NCBI RefSeq assembly: GCF_028682635.1
Contig: NZ_JANHLK010000011.1
Coordinates: 62,001-126,000 of the forward strand
Direction of reading: 5' to 3'
DNA length: 64,000 nt
Source of the DNA: Pseudomonas putida
Lineage (GTDB): Bacteria; Pseudomonadota; Gammaproteobacteria; Pseudomonadales; Pseudomonadaceae
Part shown: in pieces, positions 56,793-64,000 of the stretch
Position numbering within the stretch: the stretch's first letter is position 1
Layout of the letters: each line of letters begins with the position of its first letter
Translations under genes and position numbers: made by a program
The notes under the pieces: generated by a model
Told to the model about the DNA's origin: nothing
What the model saw: only the letters and a program-made list of their open reading frames with translations
Databases searched by the model: none

Positions 56793-57260
56793 ATGAGCAA
56801 GGCAGACGAGCTCGCGATAAAATTGAAACAGACCCGATCTACCGGCATTGGTCAGGCGATCGACAGCTGGCCGGGCCAGGTCTACGAGCTGTATCACCAG
56901 ATCGAGGCCTGGCTGCAGCCTTTGACCGAGGCCGGTCTGGTCCTGCGGCGCAACCCCACTCACGTCTTCGAGAGTCACCCGCTGGGTGACACGTTCGACT
57001 ATGCCATCGACCAACTGGTGATCAGCGCCAATCGCCTGAGCATCACGTTCGACCCTGTTGCGCGCTTTACGGCGGATGGCGAAGGGCGAGTCGAAATTCA
57101 CTGCCAGGGCAACGAACTTGCCCTGTTGCGCACCGTGGACGAACACGGTGCAACACATTGGTGGCTGCAAGGGATCGAGCAGGCTGCCACGCGACCGGAT
57201 GCGGTGGCGCTGACAGAAAACAATCTGCTGTCGGTGGTACAGGCAGGACTGGCGCTCTGA
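56793..57260 (+). CDS. Conserved hypothetical protein
   Basis: A 155-residue cytoplasmic-looking protein from the ATG at 56793 (MSKADELAIKLKQTRS). No signal peptide, no membrane helix. Two parts can be seen: a helical N-terminal (IDSWPGQVYELYHQIEAWLQPLTEAGLVLRRNP) and a beta-rich C-terminal (RLSITFDPVARFTADGEGRVEIHCQGNELALLRT then THWWLQGIEQ). The ribosome site AGGGA is well placed. It converges on the RNase T2 gene with adjacent stops. I do not recognise the family. Confidence 0.7.
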   Translation: MSKADELAIKLKQTRSTGIGQAIDSWPGQVYELYHQIEAWLQPLTEAGLVLRRNPTHVFESHPLGDTFDYAIDQLVISANRLSITFDPVARFTADGEGRVEIHCQGNELALLRTVDEHGATHWWLQGIEQAATRPDAVALTENNLLSVVQAGLAL

Positions 57261-57920
57261 TCAGCGCAAAGGTGGAACCCGGATATCCCCGGCGCGGCAT
57301 TGGGTCTTCACGCCTTTGCCGCAAGAGGCAAACGCCAGGTCCTTGTCCATGCAGACCCGAACCTCCGACAATTCCGGCCCCCTGCAGATCACCACAATGC
57401 CATCCGCCGGAATCTGCGGATTGCTCTGGCGGAACATCCGCGTTATGTCCGCGGCTGTAAAATAATGCGTGGTGCTCAAGGGTTGCAGTTGCTCGGGAAT
57501 GCTGACCGCGCCCAGGGCCTTGTCGGAGGCCTCCAGGTACCCGTCGGCGCCGAGGCCGCTGCACGTGCCGTGCTTGGCCCATTCGTGCTCGAGTAGTTTC
57601 CTCGACGGGTATAACATCAAGCCCTTGGCCCGCTCCTCTGCCGAGAGCTTCTCCCTCGGCGCGCAGGACTTCGGCCAACCGCCCCCGGTGTATTGCGGCC
57701 AGAGGCCGTGAAGCACAAAGCCATAGCCTTTGCCGGAACATTGCGCGTCGTCAGCATGGGTCAGGCAGTAAGTGGGTGACCAGGACAGCGCCAACAGGTA
57801 GTAATCAAACACCCCTGCCACGGATGCCGGCCCGCCATTTCGCGAGTCCCGGGCGCTGCTCGTGCCGACGCTGGCGAACGTCAACAGGATCAGCGCGACC
57901 ACGGCGTATAGTCTGTTCAT
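57261..57920 (-). CDS. Ribonuclease T2 family, secreted
   Basis: Exported ribonuclease of 219 residues that cleaves single-stranded RNA via a 2',3'-cyclic phosphate. A signal peptide (NRLYAVVALILLTFASVGTSSA) is followed by the two catalytic boxes, CAS I in FVLHGLWPQYTGGGWPKSC and CAS II in LLEHEWAKHGTCSG. Several Cys (CLTH, CSGK, CAP, CSG, CRGP, CMDK, CGKG, CRAG) fit the family disulfides. The ATG at 57920 opens the signal peptide. It is probably a periplasmic or secreted nutrient-scavenging enzyme; a role against competitors is only possible. Confidence 0.94.
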   Translation of the reverse strand: MNRLYAVVALILLTFASVGTSSARDSRNGGPASVAGVFDYYLLALSWSPTYCLTHADDAQCSGKGYGFVLHGLWPQYTGGGWPKSCAPREKLSAEERAKGLMLYPSRKLLEHEWAKHGTCSGLGADGYLEASDKALGAVSIPEQLQPLSTTHYFTAADITRMFRQSNPQIPADGIVVICRGPELSEVRVCMDKDLAFASCGKGVKTQCRAGDIRVPPLR

Positions 57921-58042
57921 CGGCACGCTCCCGCAGGGTGGCTTGACCGATGATGGGTCGATCAAAAGCCGCTACTTTGGCATAGCCACCAGCGCTTTCG
58001 CACCACGAGAGTGAGTCGAAATAATTAATGTCGCGTGATCCG

Positions 58043-58831
58043 TCAGAGCAACCTGTCGAGCTCTTGCAGCGTCATCCGGGGGATCACCCGCGGTGGAATT
58101 TTCGAGATGTCGGACAGGTTGTAAACCTGAAAATCCTTGTTCACCACCTGCTGCGACAGGATCTTGAACGACGGCAGGATTCGCGTATGAAAATGCTCAT
58201 CGAGCACACAGGGAGAAGCGAAACTGCCCGACCTCTCATAGAAGCGCCCCGCCGTCGGGTCCAGGTCGACGCCCACCAGGAATACCCGGGTAAATCCCAG
58301 GTGGTAGGCAAGCTGCAAAGCCAGGTAGGCGACGGTACGGGCGTCAAAAAAACCACGTTTGAGATTCTTGCTGAAACCCAGGGTTTTGTTGCGGCCACTG
58401 CCTAGCCTGCGGACCCTGACCAAATCCTTGTCTGTCCTGAAAAATTCGCTCCACGAAAGCCTGGGTGCCCGGCTCAGCAAGTACAGCTTGCCCTGAGGCT
58501 TTACCGAGGTGTGCCAGATATGTTTTTCCCACAGCGCAACCCGCTCGCTGAGGCGCATGGCTTCGGTAAACAGTTCCGGTTGCTGCTCGGAAAAACCCTG
58601 ATCCGTACAGACATAGAAGTACGGCTTGATCCCCGTCCCGGTGAATTTCGAAATGGCACCGTTCATGGTAATCATTGGAACGCCGGCATACTTGTGTAAC
58701 GGGAAATCTTTTGCCGACGCACCCGACGCCACGATGAACACGGGACCCGTTTGAGTGTTGCGGCACTCATCCAGATCATGCACCCGAAACGAATCTGTGA
58801 TGTGTGTCATTTTTTTATCGGCAACATCCAT
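58043..58831 (-). CDS. Possible glycosyltransferase, DUF115/GT42-like
   Basis: A 262-residue protein. The first half (GPVFIVASGASAKDFPLHKY, then PMITMNGAISKFTGTGIKPYFYVCTDQGF) matches a nucleotide-sugar or CMP-sugar binding start. The second half (RTVAYLALQLAYHLGFTRVFLVGVDLDPTAGRFYE) resembles the SGVY..A..LGY..IYL.GID block of GT42 sialyltransferases and DUF115 proteins. I prefer the ATG at 58831, whose upstream has GAGA at distance nine; an ATG at 58810 has none. LPS core or surface-glycan modification is likely, but this is inference from remote similarity. Confidence 0.6.
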   Translation of the reverse strand: MDVADKKMTHITDSFRVHDLDECRNTQTGPVFIVASGASAKDFPLHKYAGVPMITMNGAISKFTGTGIKPYFYVCTDQGFSEQQPELFTEAMRLSERVALWEKHIWHTSVKPQGKLYLLSRAPRLSWSEFFRTDKDLVRVRRLGSGRNKTLGFSKNLKRGFFDARTVAYLALQLAYHLGFTRVFLVGVDLDPTAGRFYERSGSFASPCVLDEHFHTRILPSFKILSQQVVNKDFQVYNLSDISKIPPRVIPRMTLQELDRLL

Positions 58832-58936
58832 CGTCAATGTCTCTATCCCTGTTATTGATCAACTGTGACCCACTTCCATGTCGATAGTTTTCAGCGGGTA
58901 AACCTTCGGCTCGGCAGCTCGAAAAGACGCCTGGGG

Positions 58937-60691
58937 TTACGATTTGTCCTGGCCTGTGACCACCATTGGCGGTTCTGCACGTTGCAACTCCAGAGCGGGC
59001 AACTTCGACGGCTGGTTCAAGAGTCGCAGCACCGGGGAATCGTAACCGTAAACGTCGGGTTTGAACGTCACCCGTCCGTCGGTATTCAGGTCCACCGTCC
59101 AATAGGCCAGCAGCACGGGCACCTTGACGGGAAGCTTGATGTTTTCGGTTCTACCGTTGGCCAGTTGCTTTTGAATACCCGCCGAATTCCAGCGCACAGG
59201 GTCGTTGAACAGCAGTTCGACCAACTGCAACGGATTCTCCACCCGGATGCAGCCGGAGCTGGTGGCCCGCATGGATTTGGCAAACAGCTCGCGATGGGGG
59301 GTGTCGTGGAGGTAGATCGCATAGTCGTTGGGGAAGCGGATGACCACCTGCCCCAGTGAGTTTTCCGGACCGGCGTCCTGGCGCAGCGTGATGCCGCGCG
59401 CGTTGGACCAGTCGACGGTCGACGGATCGAGCGTGTTGCCTTCGCGGTCCAGGGCGCGAATCCGGTTGGCCGCGAGGTAGCCCGGATTCTGCTGGATCTT
59501 GGGCAGCATATCCTTGACCAGAATCGTCGGCGGAACGGTCCAGGTGGGGTTGAACGTGACGTAGGTGATTTCCGACTGGAACACCGGCGTGCTGCGAAAC
59601 GGTTTGCCGACCTGCACCCGGGAACGCCAGACCGGCTGGCCGTCGCGGTACAAGGCGACCTTGTAGCCGGCGATATCGACGATGACAAAAGTGCCTTGCA
59701 GCTTATAGAGCAACCAGCGCGCCCGTTCCATGTTCACCCGAACCTGATCGATTCGCGCCTCGACCGGCACATTCAGTGCCGCCAGCGTCGTCGCCCCCGC
59801 CACGCCATCGGCGCCGAGGTACTGTTCGAGCTGATACTTCTTCACCGCGGCGATGACACTGTCGTCGTAATCGGTACGCTTCGATTTGTGCGGGTCCAGA
59901 TAACCGGCTGCCACCAGGCGTGCGCGCAATTGCCGGACCGCGGCATTGTCCATGCCGGGCTTGAGCGACTGCCCTTCGGCGACTTTTGGCCAGCCACCGG
60001 CGTCACGAATCTGGCGCAACTGCGCAAGGCTCTCGCGCAGGCTGCGATAAACCGCCTCCTGAGGTGGCGCCAGAACGAACGCACGAGCGACGTCGTGATC
60101 ATCCAGGGCAGTAAAGAAGCTGTTCATATCCTCGCGCGGGTCAATGCCCTCGGGCTCGAAGTTCCAGTGAAAATCCAACCGGGCCGGATCTACCTTGCCA
60201 CGGCGCAACTGCAGCAGCGCCGTGATGTACGTACGAGTTGCCGCGATGTCGAAAGCCGCCCATTGCGCCGGCGTCGGCGCCGTGGCCTGCAGCGCCAGTT
60301 GCGCCTGGGCCAGTTCGCCAGCCCGGTAATCCTCGGGGATCAGGCCATCGGCCTGGGTACCATCAAGTCCTTGGAGCAACTGGCTGACATCTCGCCCGTT
60401 GGTCCAGGCGGCGCGGAAATTGCGATGCGAATAGAAATCCAGGACTACCCGGGCGACATCCACCCGTTGATGTTTGCGCGAGGTCAACAGAGGCGGGAAT
60501 GAAGATTGCAGCGGTTCGAGCTCCGACTGGATGGCCTGACCAACGACGTCATCGGGCGCAGCACCGAGCACACTCACTGGCGCCGGAGATACCTGCACGA
60601 TCGGCGAAGTTTCACCCATCGCAGCGCCGCTGATCAGAAAGACCATAAAAAATACACGGCTTATGACGAATGACCTTGTTAATTGACCCAT
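58937..60691 (-). CDS. L,D-transpeptidase, YcbB/LdtD type
   Basis: Periplasmic enzyme making 3-3 crosslinks in peptidoglycan, 584 residues. A signal or anchor segment (FVISRVFFMVFLISGAAM) is followed by an N-terminal helical scaffold, a peptidoglycan-binding domain (GMDNAAVRQLRARLVAAGYLD to DGVAGATTLAALN), and the YkuD catalytic domain. The catalytic site is in YLHDTPHRELFAKSMRATSSGCIRVENPLQLVELL (His then Ser-x-Gly-Cys). The substrate-capping region near VQVGKPFRSTPVFQSEITYVTFNPTWTVPPTIL matches LdtD. A divergent second transpeptidase-like gene starts 82 bases away. Confidence 0.93.
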   Translation of the reverse strand: MGQLTRSFVISRVFFMVFLISGAAMGETSPIVQVSPAPVSVLGAAPDDVVGQAIQSELEPLQSSFPPLLTSRKHQRVDVARVVLDFYSHRNFRAAWTNGRDVSQLLQGLDGTQADGLIPEDYRAGELAQAQLALQATAPTPAQWAAFDIAATRTYITALLQLRRGKVDPARLDFHWNFEPEGIDPREDMNSFFTALDDHDVARAFVLAPPQEAVYRSLRESLAQLRQIRDAGGWPKVAEGQSLKPGMDNAAVRQLRARLVAAGYLDPHKSKRTDYDDSVIAAVKKYQLEQYLGADGVAGATTLAALNVPVEARIDQVRVNMERARWLLYKLQGTFVIVDIAGYKVALYRDGQPVWRSRVQVGKPFRSTPVFQSEITYVTFNPTWTVPPTILVKDMLPKIQQNPGYLAANRIRALDREGNTLDPSTVDWSNARGITLRQDAGPENSLGQVVIRFPNDYAIYLHDTPHRELFAKSMRATSSGCIRVENPLQLVELLFNDPVRWNSAGIQKQLANGRTENIKLPVKVPVLLAYWTVDLNTDGRVTFKPDVYGYDSPVLRLLNQPSKLPALELQRAEPPMVVTGQDKS

Positions 60692-60773
60692 GGATAATCC
60701 TTAATCGCCTGTAATCAAAGGGCTAGCGTCCAACTCACTGCTAGACTCGAAATATTCCTGAAGAGACATTTTT

Positions 60774-61472
60774 ATGGCGCTACATCGCTTTGGCCTGACA
60801 GCCCTGTTGCTGACGTCGGCTATCCTCCCGTCAGCCTACGCCGATTCGCTCGAAGTCGCGCTGGCCAAAGCGGCTCCAAACGCCAATGCCAAGGTCATTG
60901 CCCTGGCGGTTCGCGCCACACAGTGTACCCGCGCCCAAGGCTCTGTTCCGGCACAGAGACTAGCAGTGATCGATTATTCCCTACCTTCGACCGAACAACG
61001 CCTGTGGGTGTTCGATCTGAAAAAACGCAAGCTGCTGTTCCACGAACTTGTCGCCCATGGCCGCAACAGCGGCGAAAACATGACCACCCAGTTTTCCAAC
61101 CAGAATGAAAGCTTCGCCACCAGCCTTGGCCTGTACCGCACCCAACAGAGTTACGTCGGCAAGAACGGCTATTCCTTGCGCATGGAAGGCCTGGAGCCTG
61201 GCTTCAACGATAACGCCTTTGACCGGGCCATCGTCATTCACGGCGCGCCCTATGTCAGCCCGGTGCTGGCTCGCGCCAACGGCCGGATCGGCAGGAGCCT
61301 GGGTTGCCCGGCGGTCAGGCCCGCCATCGCTCATCGCCTGATTGACTCGATGAAGGATGGACAGCTGCTGTTTTCCTACTATCCGGACCAGCGTTGGCTG
61401 AAATCGTCTTCTTACATCAATTGCGGCGGCGGTACTGTAGCCTCGTCGGACAAAGTCACTTCACGCCAGTAA
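60774..61472 (+). CDS. Murein L,D-transpeptidase catalytic-domain family protein
   Basis: A 232-residue exported protein (signal peptide FGLTALLLTSAILPSAYA). It matches the short YkuD-related family: AVIDYSLPSTEQRLWVFDLKKRKLLFHELVAHGRNSG, and the catalytic VIHGAPYVSPVLARANGRIGRSLGCPAVRPAIAHRLID with His, and Ser-x-Gly-Cys-like SLGC. The Cys is in place. A possible amidase- or LD-carboxypeptidase-like role is not excluded. It is divergent from the YcbB-type gene, and both may act on the cell wall together. Confidence 0.88.
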   Translation: MALHRFGLTALLLTSAILPSAYADSLEVALAKAAPNANAKVIALAVRATQCTRAQGSVPAQRLAVIDYSLPSTEQRLWVFDLKKRKLLFHELVAHGRNSGENMTTQFSNQNESFATSLGLYRTQQSYVGKNGYSLRMEGLEPGFNDNAFDRAIVIHGAPYVSPVLARANGRIGRSLGCPAVRPAIAHRLIDSMKDGQLLFSYYPDQRWLKSSSYINCGGGTVASSDKVTSRQ

Positions 61473-61575
61473 ACGGCCCACGCAAGCGGTCATCGGCCAA
61501 AGACGGGAACCACGTCAGGGAAATTGCGTGTAAGCACGCTTATAATCCGCCGGTTCGCCCGCATTCGAGACCGGT

Positions 61576-62655
61576 ATGACCGCTATCCATATCAAGTTCC
61601 CCTCCCTGACGCTCAAGGCCGGCGCCCGGGCACTGGCACGCATTCGCCAGAACGGCTTGAGCGCCGCCGATGTCGGCACGCTGCCCGGTGCCGCCGGCGG
61701 TCCCAAGGCCTTGGGCATTCAGGGACTGGACCTGGCCTTGTTTGGCGAATGGTTGCCGGCGGTGCCGCGCGAGCGCTCGTTGATCGGTGCATCGGTGGGC
61801 TCCTGGCGTTTCGCCAGTGCCTGCCTGCCGGATGCCGCCGCAGGCCTGCGGCGTCTCGGCCAGCTGTACACCGAGCAGAACTTTGCCAAAGGCGTGACCA
61901 TGGCGCAGATCAGCGAAAGCTCCCGGCGCATGCTCGATGATCTGCTCGACGGGCGTGACGCGGCTGTGCTCGACAACCCCCATTACCGCTTGAATATCAT
62001 GGTGGTCAAAAGCCACGGACTGCTCGCGGACGACCACCGGGGCCGACTGGGCCTGGGCCTGTCGTCAGTGATCGCCGACAACCTGCGCGGTCGTGCGCGG
62101 CTGTCCCGGCACTTCGAGCGGCTGATCATCCACGATCCGCGCCTGGCACCGCCGGTCAACGCGCTGAACGACTTTCCGTCGCGCTTCGTCGCCCTGGACA
62201 GCGCCAATCTGCGCCAAGCCCTGCTCGCCTCGGGTTCTATCCCGATGGTGATGGAAGGCGTGCGTCATCTTCCTGGCGCAGGTACGGGTACATTCCGCGA
62301 TGGCGGTCTGCTGGACTATCACCTGGACTTGCCCTACAGCGGCAACGACATCGTGCTTTATCCGCACTTCACCGACCGGGTGATTCCCGGCTGGTTCGAC
62401 AAGACCCTGCCATGGCGTCGCGCCTGCCCCAAGCGCTTGCAGGATGTGCTGCTGCTGGCGCCTTCGAAGGAGCACCTGGCGCGCCTGCCCTATGGCAAAT
62501 TGCCAGACCGCAATGACTTCAAGCGTTTCATGGGCGACGCCCCGAGCCGCCAGAAATACTGGCGCACGACCATGGATGAAAGCCGCCGCCTGGGCGACGA
62601 GTTTCTCGAACTGGCGGCCAACGGTCGTCTCGCCGAACGCTTGCTGACCCTTTAG
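61576..62655 (+). CDS. Patatin-like phospholipase
   Basis: A 359-residue lipid acyl hydrolase. The oxyanion glycines are in LPGAAGGPKALGIQG, the nucleophile Ser in LIGASVGSWRFASA (G-x-S-x-G), and the partner Asp in TFRDGGLLDYHLDL. No signal peptide is visible, so the protein is probably cytosolic or translocated by another route. Surrounding genes are unrelated, with 76 bases to queD. Confidence 0.9.
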   Translation: MTAIHIKFPSLTLKAGARALARIRQNGLSAADVGTLPGAAGGPKALGIQGLDLALFGEWLPAVPRERSLIGASVGSWRFASACLPDAAAGLRRLGQLYTEQNFAKGVTMAQISESSRRMLDDLLDGRDAAVLDNPHYRLNIMVVKSHGLLADDHRGRLGLGLSSVIADNLRGRARLSRHFERLIIHDPRLAPPVNALNDFPSRFVALDSANLRQALLASGSIPMVMEGVRHLPGAGTGTFRDGGLLDYHLDLPYSGNDIVLYPHFTDRVIPGWFDKTLPWRRACPKRLQDVLLLAPSKEHLARLPYGKLPDRNDFKRFMGDAPSRQKYWRTTMDESRRLGDEFLELAANGRLAERLLTL

Positions 62656-62730
62656 TCAGGACAAGCTGTTAAACTCGCCACCTGCCCACATCGCCGCGGC
62701 GATCGCCACCTGAACAGAGCTGAAACCACT

Positions 62731-63087
62731 GTGGAAATCTTCAAAGAATTTACCTTCGAATCCGCCCACCGCCTGCCCCACGTCCCGGACGGCCACAAGT
62801 GCGGCCGCCTGCACGGTCACTCGTTCAAAGTGGCGATTCACCTCAGTGGCGACCTCGATCCGCACACCGGCTGGATTCGTGACTTTTCGGAAATCAAGGC
62901 GATCTTCAAGCCGCTGTATGAGCGTCTGGACCACAACTACCTGAACGATATTCCTGGCCTGGAGAATCCGACCAGTGAAGTGCTGGCCAAATTCATCTGG
63001 GCTGAACTCAAGCCGCTGCTGCCGGAATTGAGCGCCATCCGGATTCACGAGACCTGCACCAGCGGGTGCATCTATCGCGGCGAGTGA
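62731..63087 (+). CDS. queD: 6-carboxy-5,6,7,8-tetrahydropterin synthase
   Basis: Second step of queuosine precursor synthesis: 7,8-dihydroneopterin triphosphate gives 6-carboxytetrahydropterin. The 118-residue protein starts at a GTG (62731). Zinc-binding His are in SAHRLPHVP and RLHGHSF, and the catalytic Cys is in [11 protein letters not shown]-terminal [14 protein letters not shown] is the pterin-binding end. The size is standard for QueD. A terminator follows. Confidence 0.95.
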   Translation: MEIFKEFTFESAHRLPHVPDGHKCGRLHGHSFKVAIHLSGDLDPHTGWIRDFSEIKAIFKPLYERLDHNYLNDIPGLENPTSEVLAKFIWAELKPLLPELSAIRIHETCTSGCIYRGE

Positions 63088-63098
63088 GCCAATCGATC

Positions 63099-63129
63099 AA
63101 AAAAACCACCGAGACCGGTGGTTTTTTTA
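63099..63129 (+). terminator. Rho-independent terminator of queD
   Basis: AAACCACC - GAGA - CCGGTGGTTT stem with a long T-run; its A-tract side would also work leftwards. Confidence 0.9.
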
Positions 63130-63171
63130 TGCCTATGCTTTTTGGCTCGCACCTGCCAAGAGGACACGCAC

Positions 63172-64000
63172 ATGACTGACTGGCCGCTGGCTCAAAGCTA
63201 TCGCTTCAATGGGCATTCCGTTCGCTATGCCGTGCGCGGCGATGGCCCGCCGCTGGTGTTCGTGCATGGCACGCCCTTCTCTTCCCATGTCTGGCACCGG
63301 ATTGCGCCGCACTTCATCACCACGCATCGGGTGCACTACTTCGACCTACTGGGCTACGGGCAATCGGAAAAGGTCGATGGCGACGTCTCCCTGGGTGTGC
63401 AAAACCAGTTAATGGCGCAGTTGCTGGAACACTGGGGCCTGGATCACCCGGACGTAGTGGCCCACGACTTTGGCGGGGCCACTGCCCTGCGCTGCCATTT
63501 GCTCAACGGCAAGGATTACCGCAGCCTCACGCTAATCGACCCGGTGGCGCTGACGCCCTGGGGTTCGCCGTTCGTGCAACATGTGCGTCAGCACCAAGCT
63601 GCGTTCAGCGGTGTGCCGGACTACATTCAGCGGGCCATAGTCCCGGCTTATATCCGCGGGGCGATCAAGCGCGACATCCCGGATGACGAACTCGCACCCT
63701 ATGTGCAACCGTGGCTGGGCGATCCGGGGCAGGCGGCATTCTATCGCCAGATCGCGCAGATGGACGAGCGCTACACCCGCGAGGCCGAGGGGCTGTACCC
63801 GACGATTCGCTGCCCGGTGCAGATTCTCTGGGGCGAGGACGACCAGTGGATTCCCATCGATCGCGGGCGGGCCCTGCAGGCCATGATTCCGGGGGCGCAG
63901 TTTCATGCGGTGGCCAAAGCCGGGCATCTGGTTCAGGAAGATGCACCGGAAGCCGTTGTCGCTGCATTGATGCGTTTTTTGCCGTTGAACATGACGGTCT
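63172..64000 (+). CDS. Alpha/beta hydrolase, haloalkane-dehalogenase-like (3' end outside window)
   Basis: A hydrolase of at least 276 residues, open to the right edge. The oxyanion region is PLVFVHGTPFSSHVWHRI, and the nucleophile elbow reads VVAHDFGGATALRC, with Asp in the nucleophile place as in haloalkane or fluoroacetate dehalogenases and epoxide hydrolases. The acid is probably in LWGEDDQWIP and the base in KAGHLVQEDAPEAV. The family is clear; the reaction is inferred. The last codons (LPLNMTV) look like the end of the domain, so little is missing. Confidence 0.85.
   Translation, partial: MTDWPLAQSYRFNGHSVRYAVRGDGPPLVFVHGTPFSSHVWHRIAPHFITTHRVHYFDLLGYGQSEKVDGDVSLGVQNQLMAQLLEHWGLDHPDVVAHDFGGATALRCHLLNGKDYRSLTLIDPVALTPWGSPFVQHVRQHQAAFSGVPDYIQRAIVPAYIRGAIKRDIPDDELAPYVQPWLGDPGQAAFYRQIAQMDERYTREAEGLYPTIRCPVQILWGEDDQWIPIDRGRALQAMIPGAQFHAVAKAGHLVQEDAPEAVVAALMRFLPLNMTV

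Overview
The window is chromosomal DNA of a fluorescent Pseudomonas, most likely of the P. fluorescens group. The evidence is the GC-rich codon use, the gene order truA-trpF-accD-folC-(SPOR)-cvpA-purF-metZ next to fimV, asd, leuB and leuDC (from memory this matches P. aeruginosa), and the many REP/REPIN palindromes between genes. Most of the sequence is core genome, with accessory islets between conserved blocks.

Layout. (1) 1-3270: an iron-type cell-surface signalling set, ECF sigma factor, FecR-like anti-sigma and TonB-dependent receptor (cut by the left edge), behind a near-consensus Fur box. (2) 3468-3842: tRNA-Asp, tRNA-Asp and tRNA-Val with their own promoter and terminator. (3) 4027-12922: a leftward housekeeping series (truA, trpF, accD, folC, SPOR protein, cvpA, purF, metZ, SDR), several genes overlapping by 4-17 bases. 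(4) 13219-22636: fimV, usg-like asd paralogue, asd, leuB, a methyltransferase, leuD and leuC, with a divergent LysR regulator at 22785. (5) 23742-27017: a five-PAS GGDEF-EAL protein. (6) 27180-29254: a PAAR-tipped candidate type VI effector overlapping a membrane-anchored partner. (7) 29374-35114: a six-gene lipid-headgroup cluster resembling E. coli ynbABCD, with added PlsC-type and small membrane genes. (8) 35174-38736: ibpA with a sigma-32 promoter and a ROSE-type RNA thermometer, dusC, a thioesterase, and a TetR/hydrolase pair with a perfect operator palindrome. (9) 38921-41182: a duplicated tRNA-Glu/tRNA-Ala unit beside gltX, so tRNA-Glu genes sit next to their synthetase. (10) 41404-47689: EmrAB-like efflux, uvrB and an aromatic/aspartate aminotransferase. 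(11) 47925-52974: two small genes, tRNA-Asn, an NCS2 purine permease, a BrnT/BrnA toxin-antitoxin pair, an arylamine N-acetyltransferase and an exonuclease III-family enzyme. (12) 53132-64000: a Gly/Ser-rich secreted peptide, a DUF1254 protein, a membrane diguanylate cyclase, a secreted RNase T2, a possible glycosyltransferase, two divergent L,D-transpeptidase-family genes, a patatin, queD and an alpha/beta hydrolase cut by the right edge.

Best candidates for undescribed biology are the PAAR-DUF2515-like effector with its overlapping anchored partner (27180-29254) and the ynb-like cluster (29374-35114), which looks like a self-contained route to an unknown phospholipid or lipid modification. 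Clear regulatory finds are the ibpA thermometer, the TetR operator at 38760-38786 and a 14-base palindrome upstream of the purine permease. All identifications come from reading motifs by eye; no database search was run.
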